A stretch of DNA of 34,981 bases from CAJWPI01 sp964571215 (GCA_964571215.1 CAZMZZ010000015.1:1-34981), one strand, 5' to 3'; shown: positions 8,543-16,882, numbered from the stretch's first letter. The notes: generated from the letters alone by a model not told the origin. Made by a program: numbers and translations.

Positions 8543-9733
8543 ATGACAAATCTAGAAAATTTTAGGCAAGAGACAAAAGATTGGTTAAATGAAAATTGTC
8601 CACCAGAAATGAGAAAACCAGGGGAGGTTTGTTGGGGCGGCAGAAATCCTAGATTCTCTCATAAAGATCAAGAGATCTGGCTAGAACGAATGGGACAAAA
8701 AGGCTGGACATGCCCAACTTGGCCTAAAGAATATGGCGGAGGTGGTCTTACAAAAGAAGAAAATATAATTCTCCAAGAAGAATTATTTGAAATAGGAGCT
8801 AGGCCTGCACTTGCTAGCTTTGGAATTTGGATGCTTGGACCTGCTCTTTTAGAGTTTGCTTCAGAAGAACAAAAGTTAGAGCATATTCCAAATATAGTCC
8901 AAGGGAAAATATGGTGGTGTCAAGGATACAGCGAACCTGGTTCTGGTTCAGATCTAGCGAGTTTGAGCACTAAAGCTGTTTTGGATGGTGATAACTATAT
9001 TGTTAATGGTCAAAAAATATGGACTTCAAATGCTAATTACTCAGATATGATTTTTTGCTTAGTAAGAACTGGACCTCAAGAACCCAAACATGACGGTATA
9101 AGTTTCATGTTAATTGATATGGATCAAACTGGAGTAGAAGTTAAGCCAATAAAATTGATTAGTGGGAAGTCACCTTTTTGTGAAACTTTCTTTACTGATG
9201 CAGTAGTTCCAAGGTCTAACTTGATAGGTGAAGAAAATAAGGGATGGACCATAGCTAAAAGGCTTCTTCAACATGAAAGGTCAATGATTTCTGGAATGGG
9301 ATTATCTGTGGGAGGCGCAAGTAAAAAGAAGATTTCAGGGTTAGCAGAATTAGCAAAGAGTTATGTTGGTGTAGATAACAAGAATCAACTAAATAATTCT
9401 TTCTTAAGAGAAAAGATTGCAAGACATGATATTAACTCTAGAGCCTTTAGTTTAACCCTTCAAAGAATGGGTGAAGAGATGAAATCAGGGGGACCAAGTG
9501 CAACAGCTTCAATGGGTAAATATTATGGTACTGAACAAAATAAACTTAGATATGAAATTATGTTAGAAGCTATGGGTTTTAAGGGTTTGGGATGGGAAGG
9601 AGGGCCTTTTTCTCCAGAAGAACTAGCTATTACGAGAGAATGGCTTCGTTCAAAAGCTAACTCTATAGAAGGAGGCACTTCGGAAATTAACCTAAACGTA
9701 ATCTCCAAAAGAGTTTTGGGTCTTCCAGAATAA
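8543..9733 (+). CDS. Acyl-CoA dehydrogenase, subunit with catalytic Glu
   Basis: FAD-dependent acyl-CoA dehydrogenase (396 residues), catalysing alpha,beta-desaturation of an acyl-CoA. Visible marks: WCQGYSEPGSGSDL (about 130-143), the NGQKIWTSNA loop of the FAD/substrate middle domain, and IEGGTSEI at 375-382, where Glu376 sits in the EGT-type position used as the catalytic base in many family members. The long helical insert around KKKISGLAELAKSYVGVDN and the overall form resemble the FadE/CaiA-like proteins involved in steroid side-chain and other bulky acyl-CoA oxidation. AAGGGA lies seven bases before the ATG. The next gene, 25 bases on, is a second, shorter family member, and the two probably form one hetero-oligomer. 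Confidence 0.93.
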   Translation: MTNLENFRQETKDWLNENCPPEMRKPGEVCWGGRNPRFSHKDQEIWLERMGQKGWTCPTWPKEYGGGGLTKEENIILQEELFEIGARPALASFGIWMLGPALLEFASEEQKLEHIPNIVQGKIWWCQGYSEPGSGSDLASLSTKAVLDGDNYIVNGQKIWTSNANYSDMIFCLVRTGPQEPKHDGISFMLIDMDQTGVEVKPIKLISGKSPFCETFFTDAVVPRSNLIGEENKGWTIAKRLLQHERSMISGMGLSVGGASKKKISGLAELAKSYVGVDNKNQLNNSFLREKIARHDINSRAFSLTLQRMGEEMKSGGPSATASMGKYYGTEQNKLRYEIMLEAMGFKGLGWEGGPFSPEELAITREWLRSKANSIEGGTSEINLNVISKRVLGLPE

Positions 9734-9758
9734 ATTTTTTCAGGATTAGGAATAAGAT

Positions 9759-10904
9759 ATGGCATTAACATTAAACGAAGAACAACAACTGTTAAAGGAT
9801 ACCGCAAGGGAGTTTGTCCAAAAGAATGCACCTATATCTCATTTTAGAGAGTTAAGAGACTCAAGCGAAGATAAAGGCTACAGCCAAGATCTGTGGAAGA
9901 AAATGGCTGACTTGGGTTGGGCCGGTATTTTAATTGATGAAGAATACGGAGGTTCTAATTTTGGAATGGTTGGATTAGGGGCTGTTCTAGAAGAAACTGG
10001 TAGAAACCTGGTACCTTCACCACTAATAAGTACAGCATTATTAGGAGCAAGTCTTATTCAACTTGCAGGTAATGAAAATCAAAAAAAAGAATTATTACCA
10101 AAAATATCTGAAGGAAAACTTATCACAGCCTTAGCTTTAGACGAAGGAAATAGACACGACCCCCTTAATGTCTCAACTTCTTGTATGAAAAAAGAAAAAA
10201 ATTTAGTTCTAGAAGGAAATAAGACTTTTGTTATAGATGGACAATCAGCAAATCTCTTAATAGTAGTAGCACGCAATAGTGAAATTAAAAAAGAAAGCTC
10301 TGAAGATTTATCTAGATCTTTATATTTGATAGACCCAAAAAAGCCTGGAGTTAAAATAAAAAAGGTTAACATGGTTGATAGCAGAAGTTATTGCGAAATC
10401 AGTTTTGATAAAGTCAAGGTGAATGAAGAAGATCGTTTAGGAGAAGAGAATGTTATCGGAATCATTGAAGATGTTTTGGAAAGAGCTCAGATTGGAATTT
10501 CAGCAGAAATGCTAGGAAATGCATTGGAAGCATTCGATCAGACTATTCAATATTTAAAAGATAGAAAGCAATTTGGGAAACCCATAGGTTCTTTTCAAGC
10601 TCTTCAACATAGAGCAGCACAAATGTTCTCGGAATTGGAGCTTACTAAGTCATCAGTACAAGGAGCGCTTAACGCAATAGATGAAAATTCAAACGATAAA
10701 TCAAGATATGCAAGCCTAGCTAAATTTAAAGCTGGAGAGACGTTAAACCTAGTCAGCAATGAAGCGGTTCAGATGCATGGAGGAGTTGGAGTTACAGATG
10801 AATTTGATATAGGTTTCTTTCTTAAAAGAGCTAGAGTTGTAGAGCAGATGTTTGGTTCTTCAGACTATCATTTAGATAGGTATGCAGTGTTAAGTGAATA
10901 CTAA
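9759..10904 (+). CDS. Acyl-CoA dehydrogenase-like partner subunit lacking the EGT motif
   Basis: Acyl-CoA dehydrogenase fold (381 residues). It keeps the LKDRKQFGKPIGSFQALQH helix (about 265-283) and QMHGGVGVTDE (about 336-346) that contact FAD, but the C-terminal segment reads VEQMFGSSDYHLDR (361-374), with no EGT/EGGT motif; only Glu362 lies nearby. The middle domain is also less canonical: the GSGSD-type loop is replaced by ALDEGNRHDPLN. In steroid-degrading bacteria such pairs (FadE26-FadE27, FadE28-FadE29) make alpha2beta2 enzymes in which only one subunit supplies the base; by analogy this gene and its upstream neighbour may do the same. AGGATTAGGAA precedes the ATG. Its stop overlaps the GTG start of mazG by 11 bases, so translation is probably coupled. 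Confidence 0.9.
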   Translation: MALTLNEEQQLLKDTAREFVQKNAPISHFRELRDSSEDKGYSQDLWKKMADLGWAGILIDEEYGGSNFGMVGLGAVLEETGRNLVPSPLISTALLGASLIQLAGNENQKKELLPKISEGKLITALALDEGNRHDPLNVSTSCMKKEKNLVLEGNKTFVIDGQSANLLIVVARNSEIKKESSEDLSRSLYLIDPKKPGVKIKKVNMVDSRSYCEISFDKVKVNEEDRLGEENVIGIIEDVLERAQIGISAEMLGNALEAFDQTIQYLKDRKQFGKPIGSFQALQHRAAQMFSELELTKSSVQGALNAIDENSNDKSRYASLAKFKAGETLNLVSNEAVQMHGGVGVTDEFDIGFFLKRARVVEQMFGSSDYHLDRYAVLSEY

Positions 10905-11691
10905 GAATACCGCAGGAATAGCCCTCACAAATCTCCTGCTTATTATGCAACAACTTAGGGACCCTAAGAGCGGGTGTGAGTGGGACAAAAAACAGAATTT
11001 TCAGAGTTTAAGTATGTTTACTTTAGAGGAAGCCTATGAAGTAGTAGATGCGATAGAAAGAGAAGATTATGAATCTTTAAAAGAAGAATTAGGGGATCTT
11101 TTGCTACAAGTAGTTTTTTATTCTCAATTAGCGTTAGAGAAGGATCTTTTTTCTTTTAAAGAAGTAACAGAATCTATTTCAAATAAATTAATAGAAAGAC
11201 ATCCTTATGTTTTTAATGAAAAGCAAAGTCACACCCAAGAACAACAAGTACTTAAATGGGAAGAAATTAAACTTCAAGAGAGAAGTAAAAAAAGGCTTGA
11301 AAGTATACTAGATGATCTACCGAAGAATTTACCTGCCCTTATGAAGTCTCAAAAGATTCAAAGGAGAGCAGCAAATGTTGGATTTGATTGGAACAACACA
11401 GAAGGATACTTTGAAAAGATTATAGAGGAATTAGAAGAGTTACAAAACGCTATAAAAGAATCAAAAGAAGAAAATATAAAAGAAGAATTAGGAGATGTCC
11501 TTCTGTCTGTAGTAAATTTAGCTAGATACCTAAATATAGAAGCTGAAGAAGCTTTACGCAAAGGAAATATAAAGTTTGAGAATAGATTCAGATATATAGA
11601 ATCAAAATTAAGAGAGCAAAATAAATCCCTTAAAGAATCCACCCTTGAAGAGATGGATTTGCTTTGGGAGAGGTCTAAAGAAGATTTATAG
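10894..11691 (+). CDS. mazG: Nucleoside triphosphate pyrophosphohydrolase MazG
   Basis: House-cleaning NTP pyrophosphatase of 265 residues with the usual two tandem MazG domains. The first has LRDPKSGCEWDKKQNF (about 21-36) then the EEAYE...EELGDLLLQ metal-binding helices; the second repeats the pattern (EELEELQNA...EELGDVLLS, about 180-209). The KWEEIK segment is also typical of the family. It hydrolyses (d)NTPs to NMPs and PPi; E. coli MazG also affects stringent-response decline. The start is GTG at 10894, inside the end of the upstream acyl-CoA dehydrogenase-like gene; its N-terminus lines up with E. coli MazG, so I prefer it over the internal ATG at residue 18. The acyltransferase gene follows after five bases. 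Confidence 0.96.
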   Translation: MNTKNTAGIALTNLLLIMQQLRDPKSGCEWDKKQNFQSLSMFTLEEAYEVVDAIEREDYESLKEELGDLLLQVVFYSQLALEKDLFSFKEVTESISNKLIERHPYVFNEKQSHTQEQQVLKWEEIKLQERSKKRLESILDDLPKNLPALMKSQKIQRRAANVGFDWNNTEGYFEKIIEELEELQNAIKESKEENIKEELGDVLLSVVNLARYLNIEAEEALRKGNIKFENRFRYIESKLREQNKSLKESTLEEMDLLWERSKEDL

Positions 11692-11696
11692 GTTTT

Positions 11697-12563
11697 ATGT
11701 TGAGAATTCTTGTAGGAATTGGTTCCTTCTTTTTTTTAGCAGTAAATATGATCTTTTGGTCTACTATTTTACTTGCAGTAAGTTTGGTAAGACTGATTTT
11801 TCCTTTAGCAAGCTGGAAAAGGTTAACCACAGGGATTCTTATTCATATAGGTGAAAGCTGTATTTATTGCAATAACTTATGGATTAATATTTTACATAGA
11901 CCTAAGGTTAAAATAGAAGGATTTGATTTTTTTGACAAGACTAATTGGTTTGTAGCAACTTCTAATCATCAATCATGGGCTGATATCTTTGTACTTCAAT
12001 ATATAACTAATAGGAGAATACCCCTATTAAGATTCTTTATGAAGGATGTTTTGAAGTGGATACCTATAGTTTGGGTTGTTGGATGGTCTATGAATATGCC
12101 GTTCTTAAAACGTTACTCAAAAGAGAAACTAAGAAGAAATCCTGAGCTCAGAGGAAAGGATATAGAAAGCATGAAAAAATCTTTTGCAAACTTGTCAATA
12201 TATCCAGGAACAGTCTTTAGTTTTGCTGAAGGCACAAGATTTTCTGAAAAAAAACAAAAAGAGGAAAATTCAAATTTTCACAAACTTTTAGCCCCTAAAG
12301 CCGGGGGTATAGCTACAACCTTGGCAACAATGCCTTATATTAAAAATCTTATTGATTTTACTATTGTGTACCAATCAGAAAAAAGGACTTTCTGGGCATT
12401 CCTTTGTGGAGAAATGTCAGAGATAAGAATACGTGCTAGGTTAAAAGAAATACCAGAGGAATTTTTTGATAGAGACTATTCAAATGACGCAGAATATAGG
12501 AAAAAAATTAAAGCATGGTTAACTGATTTGTGGAAAGAAAAAGAAGACTTCTTAAAAAAATAA
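11697..12563 (+). CDS. yihG: YihG-type 1-acyl-glycerophosphate acyltransferase
   Basis: Membrane-bound acyltransferase (288 residues) of the PlsC superfamily, closest in recognisable detail to E. coli YihG: one or two N-terminal membrane segments (about 1-35), the HX4D motif as SNHQSWAD (His91, Asp96), MPFLKRYSKEKLRRNPELRGKD (about 134-155, very like YihG) and the glycerophosphate-binding FAEGTRFS (176-183). It should acylate a lysophospholipid such as lysophosphatidate at the inner membrane; YihG-type enzymes are accessory to PlsC and help set the acyl-chain composition. It follows mazG by five bases. After its stop, the 74-base gap before topA contains that gene's likely promoter. The C-terminus is Lys-rich and ends without any further domain. 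Confidence 0.9.
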   Translation: MLRILVGIGSFFFLAVNMIFWSTILLAVSLVRLIFPLASWKRLTTGILIHIGESCIYCNNLWINILHRPKVKIEGFDFFDKTNWFVATSNHQSWADIFVLQYITNRRIPLLRFFMKDVLKWIPIVWVVGWSMNMPFLKRYSKEKLRRNPELRGKDIESMKKSFANLSIYPGTVFSFAEGTRFSEKKQKEENSNFHKLLAPKAGGIATTLATMPYIKNLIDFTIVYQSEKRTFWAFLCGEMSEIRIRARLKEIPEEFFDRDYSNDAEYRKKIKAWLTDLWKEKEDFLKK

Positions 12564-12587
12564 AAAGTCTTTAAAGAAGAAAAGTTC

Positions 12588-12619
12588 TTGACAAAACTAG
12601 GTGTTCTAATCTTTATACT
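12588..12619 (+). promoter_or_regulatory. Candidate sigma-70 promoter of topA
   Basis: A perfect -35 hexamer TTGACA (12588-12593) is followed by TATACT (12614-12619), but the spacer is 20 bases, longer than ideal; reading the -10 as TTTATA (12612-12617) gives 18. Transcription would start about ten bases before the topA ATG at 12638. E. coli topA promoters respond to supercoiling, and odd spacers can make a promoter supercoiling-sensitive, but that is conjecture here. Confidence 0.4.
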
Positions 12620-12637
12620 AAAAAGGGATTTGTTTAA

Positions 12638-15256
12638 ATGAGAAATTTAGTAATAGTAGAATCACCAGCAAAAGCAAAAACAATAGAAGGCTATTTAGGA
12701 GATTCATTTGATGTAATAGCTTCTTATGGTCATGTTAGGGATATAGTAAATAAGCCAGGTTCGGTTTCACCTAATGATTGGTCAGATATCAAGTGGGCAA
12801 TAAATGAGAGAGGTAAAACTCAACTCAATCAAATAAGTTCTTTAGCGCAAAACTCAGATAGGCTAATACTGGCCACTGACCCTGACAGAGAGGGTGAAGC
12901 AATAGCGTGGCATATTTGTGAAGTTCTAAAGAGGGAAGGGGTTCTTGGTTCTTTAAAAGTATATAGAGCAGTATTTAATTCAATAACCAAGAAAGCAGTT
13001 ACTGAATCTTTAGACAACCTAAGAGAAATTAATAATGAGAAAGTCCAATCTTATTTAGCAAGGAGAGTTTTGGACTATGTTGTCGGATTTGAAATCTCTC
13101 CGCTTTTATGGAGAAGGTTACCTGGAGCGAAATCTGCTGGAAGAGTTCAATCAGTAGCCTTAAAGTTAATTTGTGAGAGAGAAGATGATAGAGAGTCTTT
13201 TGTAAAGAAAGAGTATTGGTCTATTAGGTCAAACCTTAATTGGAAAGGTCAAAGCTTAAAATCTCAGCTTAGTGAATATAAAGGGGAAAGATTAAAGAAA
13301 TTTGATATCACTAATGAAGAAGAGGCAAAAGAAATAGTTTTAGATATTCAAGGAAAAAAATTACATGTTGCGGAAATAAACAAGAAACCCCAAAAAAGAA
13401 ACCCTAAGCCACCTTTTATTACTTCAACACTTCAACAAGAAGCAGCCCGTAAATTAAAATTTTCTGCTGACAATACTATGCGCTTAGCACAATCTTTATA
13501 TGAAAAAGCTTTAATTACTTATATGAGGACAGATAGCCCAATCATTGATCCTGAAGGAGTTCAGTTCATAAGAGAAGTAATAGTTGAAAAATATGGTAAT
13601 AACTTTCTTCCCCAAGAGCTACGTGTTTATAAGAGTAAATCTAAACAGGTACAAGAAGCACATGAAGCTATTAGACCAACAGATGTATTTAAACTATCTA
13701 AAGATACCGATCTAGAAATCAATGAAAAGAATCTTTATGAACTTATTTGGAATAGAGCAGTTTCAAGTCAAATGGAAAGTGCACAACTAACACAAACAGA
13801 AGTGCTCATTGCTTCAGATACAAAAGAAGTTGTATTTAAATCAACTGGTACCCAAATAATTTTTAATGGATTTCTTGAGGTTTATGAAGAGGGAGAAGAT
13901 ACCCAAGAAGAAGAGAGAGAATCTATTATTCCTTCAGAGATTAAAGAAGGAGATGATCTAATCATAGAATCTATTTCTAAAGAACAACATTTTACTAAGC
14001 CACCTCCTAGATTTACTGAAGCAAGTTTAATAAAGGAGCTTGAAGAGAAGGGTATAGGAAGACCATCTACATATGCATCTATAATGAATAGCATCAAAAG
14101 AAGAGAGTACGCATCAATTCAGAACAGACAATTTGATCCCTCAGACAGAGGTAGGGTGGTAGTAACTTTTCTAGAAGATTATTTTTCAGAATATTTTCAG
14201 TATGATTTTACTGCGAAGATGGAAGATTCTTTAGATTTAATAGCAAGAGACGAATTAGATTGGAAAAATCTTCTAGATAACTTTTGGTCTGGCTTAGAAC
14301 CAAATCTAGTTAAAGTTGAAGGCCTTTCAAATAGAGAAGTTTTAGATACCCTTAATCAATCTCTTTCTAAACAGCTTTTTAGAGAGAGCAGCAACTGCCC
14401 TAAATGTAACGAAGGAAATCTAACTTTAAAGAATAGTGCAAAATATGGTCCTTTTGTTGGTTGCTCTAGATTTGATGAAAACGGATGTGATTTTAAGAGA
14501 AATCCTTTTCTTTCTAAAGAACAAGAGAGTATTAATGCTTTAAATAAAGATTCACTTGGAAAGGATCCATCTACTGGTTCAGATGTATTTATTAAACCTT
14601 CAACTAGAGGAGGAGGTTTCTATTTAGCTATGGAGAGTGAAGAAGGAAATAAAAGACAAACCTTTCCAGCCGATATGCTGGATAGTATGACTTTAGATGA
14701 AGCATTAAGATGGCTTAAGTTACCTCGTAAAATAGGAATGCACCCAGATAGTGGACAACTTATAGAAGCAGGTTATGCTCGTGGACCTTATGTTAGAGTT
14801 CAAAAGGAAGAAAAGGATAAATATCAATATGCAAATATCCCCTCTAATGAGGATATCTTTTCTTTGGGTATGAATAGAGCAGTTGAACTCCTGGCTGGAA
14901 AAGGAATAACACAAGAAGACTCAAAAGAGCTTGGTATAGACCCAAATAGCGGTCTTCCAATAATATTAAAACAAGGAAGATTTGGTGCTTATCTAGAAAC
15001 CGATAAGCTTATTAGGAAAGCTGTACCAAAGGATTTAAAAACAGAAGAAATAACTATAGATTGGGCTGTTAATAATTTTCCAATAATTTACTACGATGAG
15101 GATGACTCAAGACCTGTTGGTGTAAGAAGACAAAGAACTAGGGATAAAAAATGGAAAGCCTATGTAGTACATGGAGAACTGAAGACAGAAATACCTTCAG
15201 ATATAAAGATAAAAGATATAAATAAAGAAATAGCTTTATCCATACTAAGTAAATAA
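12638..15256 (+). CDS. topA: DNA topoisomerase I (type IA, omega protein)
   Basis: Relaxes negative supercoils through a transient 5'-phosphotyrosine link. Length is 872 residues, as usual. The N-terminal Toprim domain has VESPAKAKTI (about 7-16) and TDPDREGEAIAWH (Mg2+ site); the active-site tyrosine is in TYMRTDSP (Tyr295). After the core there is one clear Cys4 zinc ribbon (CPKC...GC...GC, about 587-620), then Toprim-C repeats of the kind GMHPDSGQLIEAGYARGPYV and GIDPNSGLPIILKQGRFGAYL. E. coli TopA instead has several zinc ribbons, so the tail here is closer to the alphaproteobacterial/firmicute layout. It stands alone after its own likely promoter and converges with lexA. I see no convincing terminator in the 65-base gap 15257-15321. 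Confidence 0.97.
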   Translation: MRNLVIVESPAKAKTIEGYLGDSFDVIASYGHVRDIVNKPGSVSPNDWSDIKWAINERGKTQLNQISSLAQNSDRLILATDPDREGEAIAWHICEVLKREGVLGSLKVYRAVFNSITKKAVTESLDNLREINNEKVQSYLARRVLDYVVGFEISPLLWRRLPGAKSAGRVQSVALKLICEREDDRESFVKKEYWSIRSNLNWKGQSLKSQLSEYKGERLKKFDITNEEEAKEIVLDIQGKKLHVAEINKKPQKRNPKPPFITSTLQQEAARKLKFSADNTMRLAQSLYEKALITYMRTDSPIIDPEGVQFIREVIVEKYGNNFLPQELRVYKSKSKQVQEAHEAIRPTDVFKLSKDTDLEINEKNLYELIWNRAVSSQMESAQLTQTEVLIASDTKEVVFKSTGTQIIFNGFLEVYEEGEDTQEEERESIIPSEIKEGDDLIIESISKEQHFTKPPPRFTEASLIKELEEKGIGRPSTYASIMNSIKRREYASIQNRQFDPSDRGRVVVTFLEDYFSEYFQYDFTAKMEDSLDLIARDELDWKNLLDNFWSGLEPNLVKVEGLSNREVLDTLNQSLSKQLFRESSNCPKCNEGNLTLKNSAKYGPFVGCSRFDENGCDFKRNPFLSKEQESINALNKDSLGKDPSTGSDVFIKPSTRGGGFYLAMESEEGNKRQTFPADMLDSMTLDEALRWLKLPRKIGMHPDSGQLIEAGYARGPYVRVQKEEKDKYQYANIPSNEDIFSLGMNRAVELLAGKGITQEDSKELGIDPNSGLPIILKQGRFGAYLETDKLIRKAVPKDLKTEEITIDWAVNNFPIIYYDEDDSRPVGVRRQRTRDKKWKAYVVHGELKTEIPSDIKIKDINKEIALSILSK

Positions 15257-15321
15257 AAGAAAAAAAGAGACTAAGACAAAAAAACCCAGACTAGATCTCA
15301 AAAGAAGTATTTTTCAATAAT

Positions 15322-15942
15322 TTAAAAAGACTTAATTACTCCCAAGCACACGCCTTCCAAGTAGAAATCTTCTTTTTTTGGATCTAATGTGATATCAGAG
15401 TATTTTTTATTAGCAGCTTTTAAGATAATTTTCCCTTCTTTATTTTTAGAGAAAGTTTTAACAGTTACTTCATCATTTACTCTAGCTACTATTATTTGAC
15501 CTATCTTGCATTCTTTTTCTTTTTTTACTGCAATAAGGTCCTCTTCGTGTATTCCAAGATCGATCATGCTATCCCCCTTTACTCTTAGTAAGTAATCGGC
15601 ATTATCTCTAAACATTGTTTCAGGAATTTTTAATTTTTTCTCTACATGTTCAAGAGCTAACATCGGTTGACCTGCTGCAACAAGACCTATTATAGGTATT
15701 TCATTATTTTTAAGATGTTTAGGTGTATGACTTTCTTTAAGAACAATACCCCTTGAAGCGCCTGAGAGGATAGAGATCACTCCTTTTTTTTCTAAAGCCC
15801 TTAAGTGTTGCTCAGCTGCATTAGGCGACTTGAAACCAAAAGTATTAGCAATATCAGCTCTAGTTGGTGGGAATCCTTTAAGTTCAAGGTTATTTTTTAT
15901 TAATTCCAGAATCTGTTCTTGTCTTTGAGTCAGTTCTTTCAT
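15322..15942 (-). CDS. lexA: LexA repressor of the SOS response
   Basis: SOS repressor and self-cleaving serine protease, 206 residues (normal length). The N-terminal winged helix includes TRADIANTFGFKSPNAAEQHLRAL (about 27-50), the recognition helix region. The cleavage site is Ala90-Gly91 in VAAGQP; the catalytic dyad is Ser125 (GDSM) and Lys162 (VTVKTF). RecA-DNA filaments trigger self-cleavage, lifting repression of damage genes. The ATG at 15942 has GGAGAG at a good distance. Only one operator, at 15962-15981, lies upstream, covering a likely -10, so lexA should repress itself. The gene converges with topA and is divergent from a 5'-nucleotidase gene. No sulA-like gene, often next to lexA in gammaproteobacteria, is present. 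Confidence 0.97.
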   Translation of the reverse strand: MKELTQRQEQILELIKNNLELKGFPPTRADIANTFGFKSPNAAEQHLRALEKKGVISILSGASRGIVLKESHTPKHLKNNEIPIIGLVAAGQPMLALEHVEKKLKIPETMFRDNADYLLRVKGDSMIDLGIHEEDLIAVKKEKECKIGQIIVARVNDEVTVKTFSKNKEGKIILKAANKKYSDITLDPKKEDFYLEGVCLGVIKSF

Positions 15943-15960
15943 ATTCTCTCCAAAAATGTA

Positions 15961-15982
15961 ATACTGTAATTATATACAGTAT
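15961..15982. promoter_or_regulatory. LexA operator (SOS box) shared by lexA and the 5'-nucleotidase gene
   Basis: TACTGT (15962-15967), eight bases, then ACAGTA (15976-15981): an exact match to the E. coli-type CTGT-N8-ACAG operator with perfectly palindromic arms, seven bases each if the flanking A and T are counted. It sits exactly midway between two divergent start codons: 18 bases separate it from the lexA ATG (15942) and 18 from the ATG at 16001. A bound LexA dimer would therefore block both promoters. Confidence 0.93.
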
Positions 15983-15997
15983 AATATAACAAGTAAA
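15969..15997 (-). promoter_or_regulatory. Likely lexA promoter
   Basis: On the minus strand a perfect TATAAT (15974-15969) lies inside the LexA operator, 17 bases downstream of TTTACT (15997-15992), a 4-of-6 match to the -35 consensus. Transcription would start near 15962, about 20 bases before the lexA ATG, just enough for its GGAGAG ribosome site. Overlap of the -10 with the operator gives simple autorepression. Confidence 0.6.
15980..15985 (+). promoter_or_regulatory. -10 element of the 5'-nucleotidase gene, overlapping the SOS box
   Basis: A perfect TATAAT starts at 15980, sharing its first two bases with the right arm of the operator. The -35 position has no good match. A start around 15992 would leave only about nine untranslated bases and no ribosome-binding site before ATG 16001, so this message may be nearly leaderless. 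The direction is supported by the divergent gene, not by a complete promoter. Confidence 0.5.
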
Positions 15998-16000
15998 ATT

Positions 16001-16882
16001 ATGTTAGTAGTTGGTATTACATCTAGGGCTCTTTTTAATCTTGATAAAAGTCATGAAATATTTATAAATGAGGGTTTAGAGAAGTATAGAGATTACCAAA
16101 TCTCTAAAGAAAATGATCATCTAGAGCCCGGACAAGCATTTCCTCTAGTTAAAAAGCTACTTGAATTAAATAAAAAGATTGAAGGGGAAAGAAGTGTAGA
16201 AGTAATCCTTTTAAGCAGTAATTCAGCTGATACTGGGCTTAGAATTTTTAATTCTATTGAATATCATGAATTAGATATTAGAAAAGCTGCTTTTTGTGGA
16301 GGAGAGAGTCCCCATAAATATGCAAAACCTTTTGGAGCACATCTATTTCTTTCAACTGACATTGCAGATTGCCAATTAGCTTTAGAGAGCGGGGTAGCTG
16401 CTGCAAGGATAATATCTCCAAATATTTCTAAAAAAGAAGATGATCTCTTAAAGGTAGCTTTTGATGGTGATGCAGTAATTTTCTCAGAAGAATCTCAAGA
16501 GATTTTTGAAAAACAAGGTCTAGAAGCATTTGATAATAATGAAAAGAATTTGGCTAAGAAAACTTTACTAGGAGGTCCGTTTAAACCTTTTTTATTTGAA
16601 CTTCATAAATTACAAGGAAAATTTTTAAAAAAGGGAGATTGTCCTATTCATATTGCACTTGTTACAGCTAGATCAGCTCCTTCTCATGAAAGAGTTATAC
16701 TTACACTTCGAGAATGGAATATAAGAATTGATGAGTGTCTTTTTTTAGGGGGCTTACCAAAAGTGAACTTTCTAAAAGCTTATCATGCAGATATATTCTT
16801 TGATGATCAGAAAGAGAACTGTGATTTAGCGAGCGAAGAAGTACCTACTGGTCATGTAGTAAGATTAAAGCGTAACAATTAA
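16001..16882 (+). CDS. Cytosolic 5'-nucleotidase (NT5C1-like family)
   Basis: A 293-residue protein of the 5'-nucleotidase family that includes vertebrate cytosolic NT5C1A/B; it should dephosphorylate nucleoside monophosphates such as AMP. Family marks: VGITSRALFNL at the start, LLSSNSADTGLRIFNSIE (about 70-87), RKAAFCGGESPHKYAKPF, FLSTDIADCQLAL, the metal-binding FDGDAVIFSEESQ (154-166) and near the end ECLFLGGLPKVNFLKAYHADIFFDDQ. It is divergent from lexA and begins 18 bases after the LexA operator, so it is probably DNA-damage induced. There is no clear Shine-Dalgarno. The gap 16883-16947 separates it from thrH, so it is likely a single-gene unit. Substrate preference cannot be told from sequence. 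Confidence 0.9.
   Translation: MLVVGITSRALFNLDKSHEIFINEGLEKYRDYQISKENDHLEPGQAFPLVKKLLELNKKIEGERSVEVILLSSNSADTGLRIFNSIEYHELDIRKAAFCGGESPHKYAKPFGAHLFLSTDIADCQLALESGVAAARIISPNISKKEDDLLKVAFDGDAVIFSEESQEIFEKQGLEAFDNNEKNLAKKTLLGGPFKPFLFELHKLQGKFLKKGDCPIHIALVTARSAPSHERVILTLREWNIRIDECLFLGGLPKVNFLKAYHADIFFDDQKENCDLASEEVPTGHVVRLKRNN

Noticed and set aside
15257..15321. Possible bidirectional terminator between topA and lexA
   Set aside because: I could find T- and A-rich tracts (a T7 run on the minus strand after TCTGGG) but no stem longer than about four to six bases (AGATCT self-palindrome), so it is not claimed.
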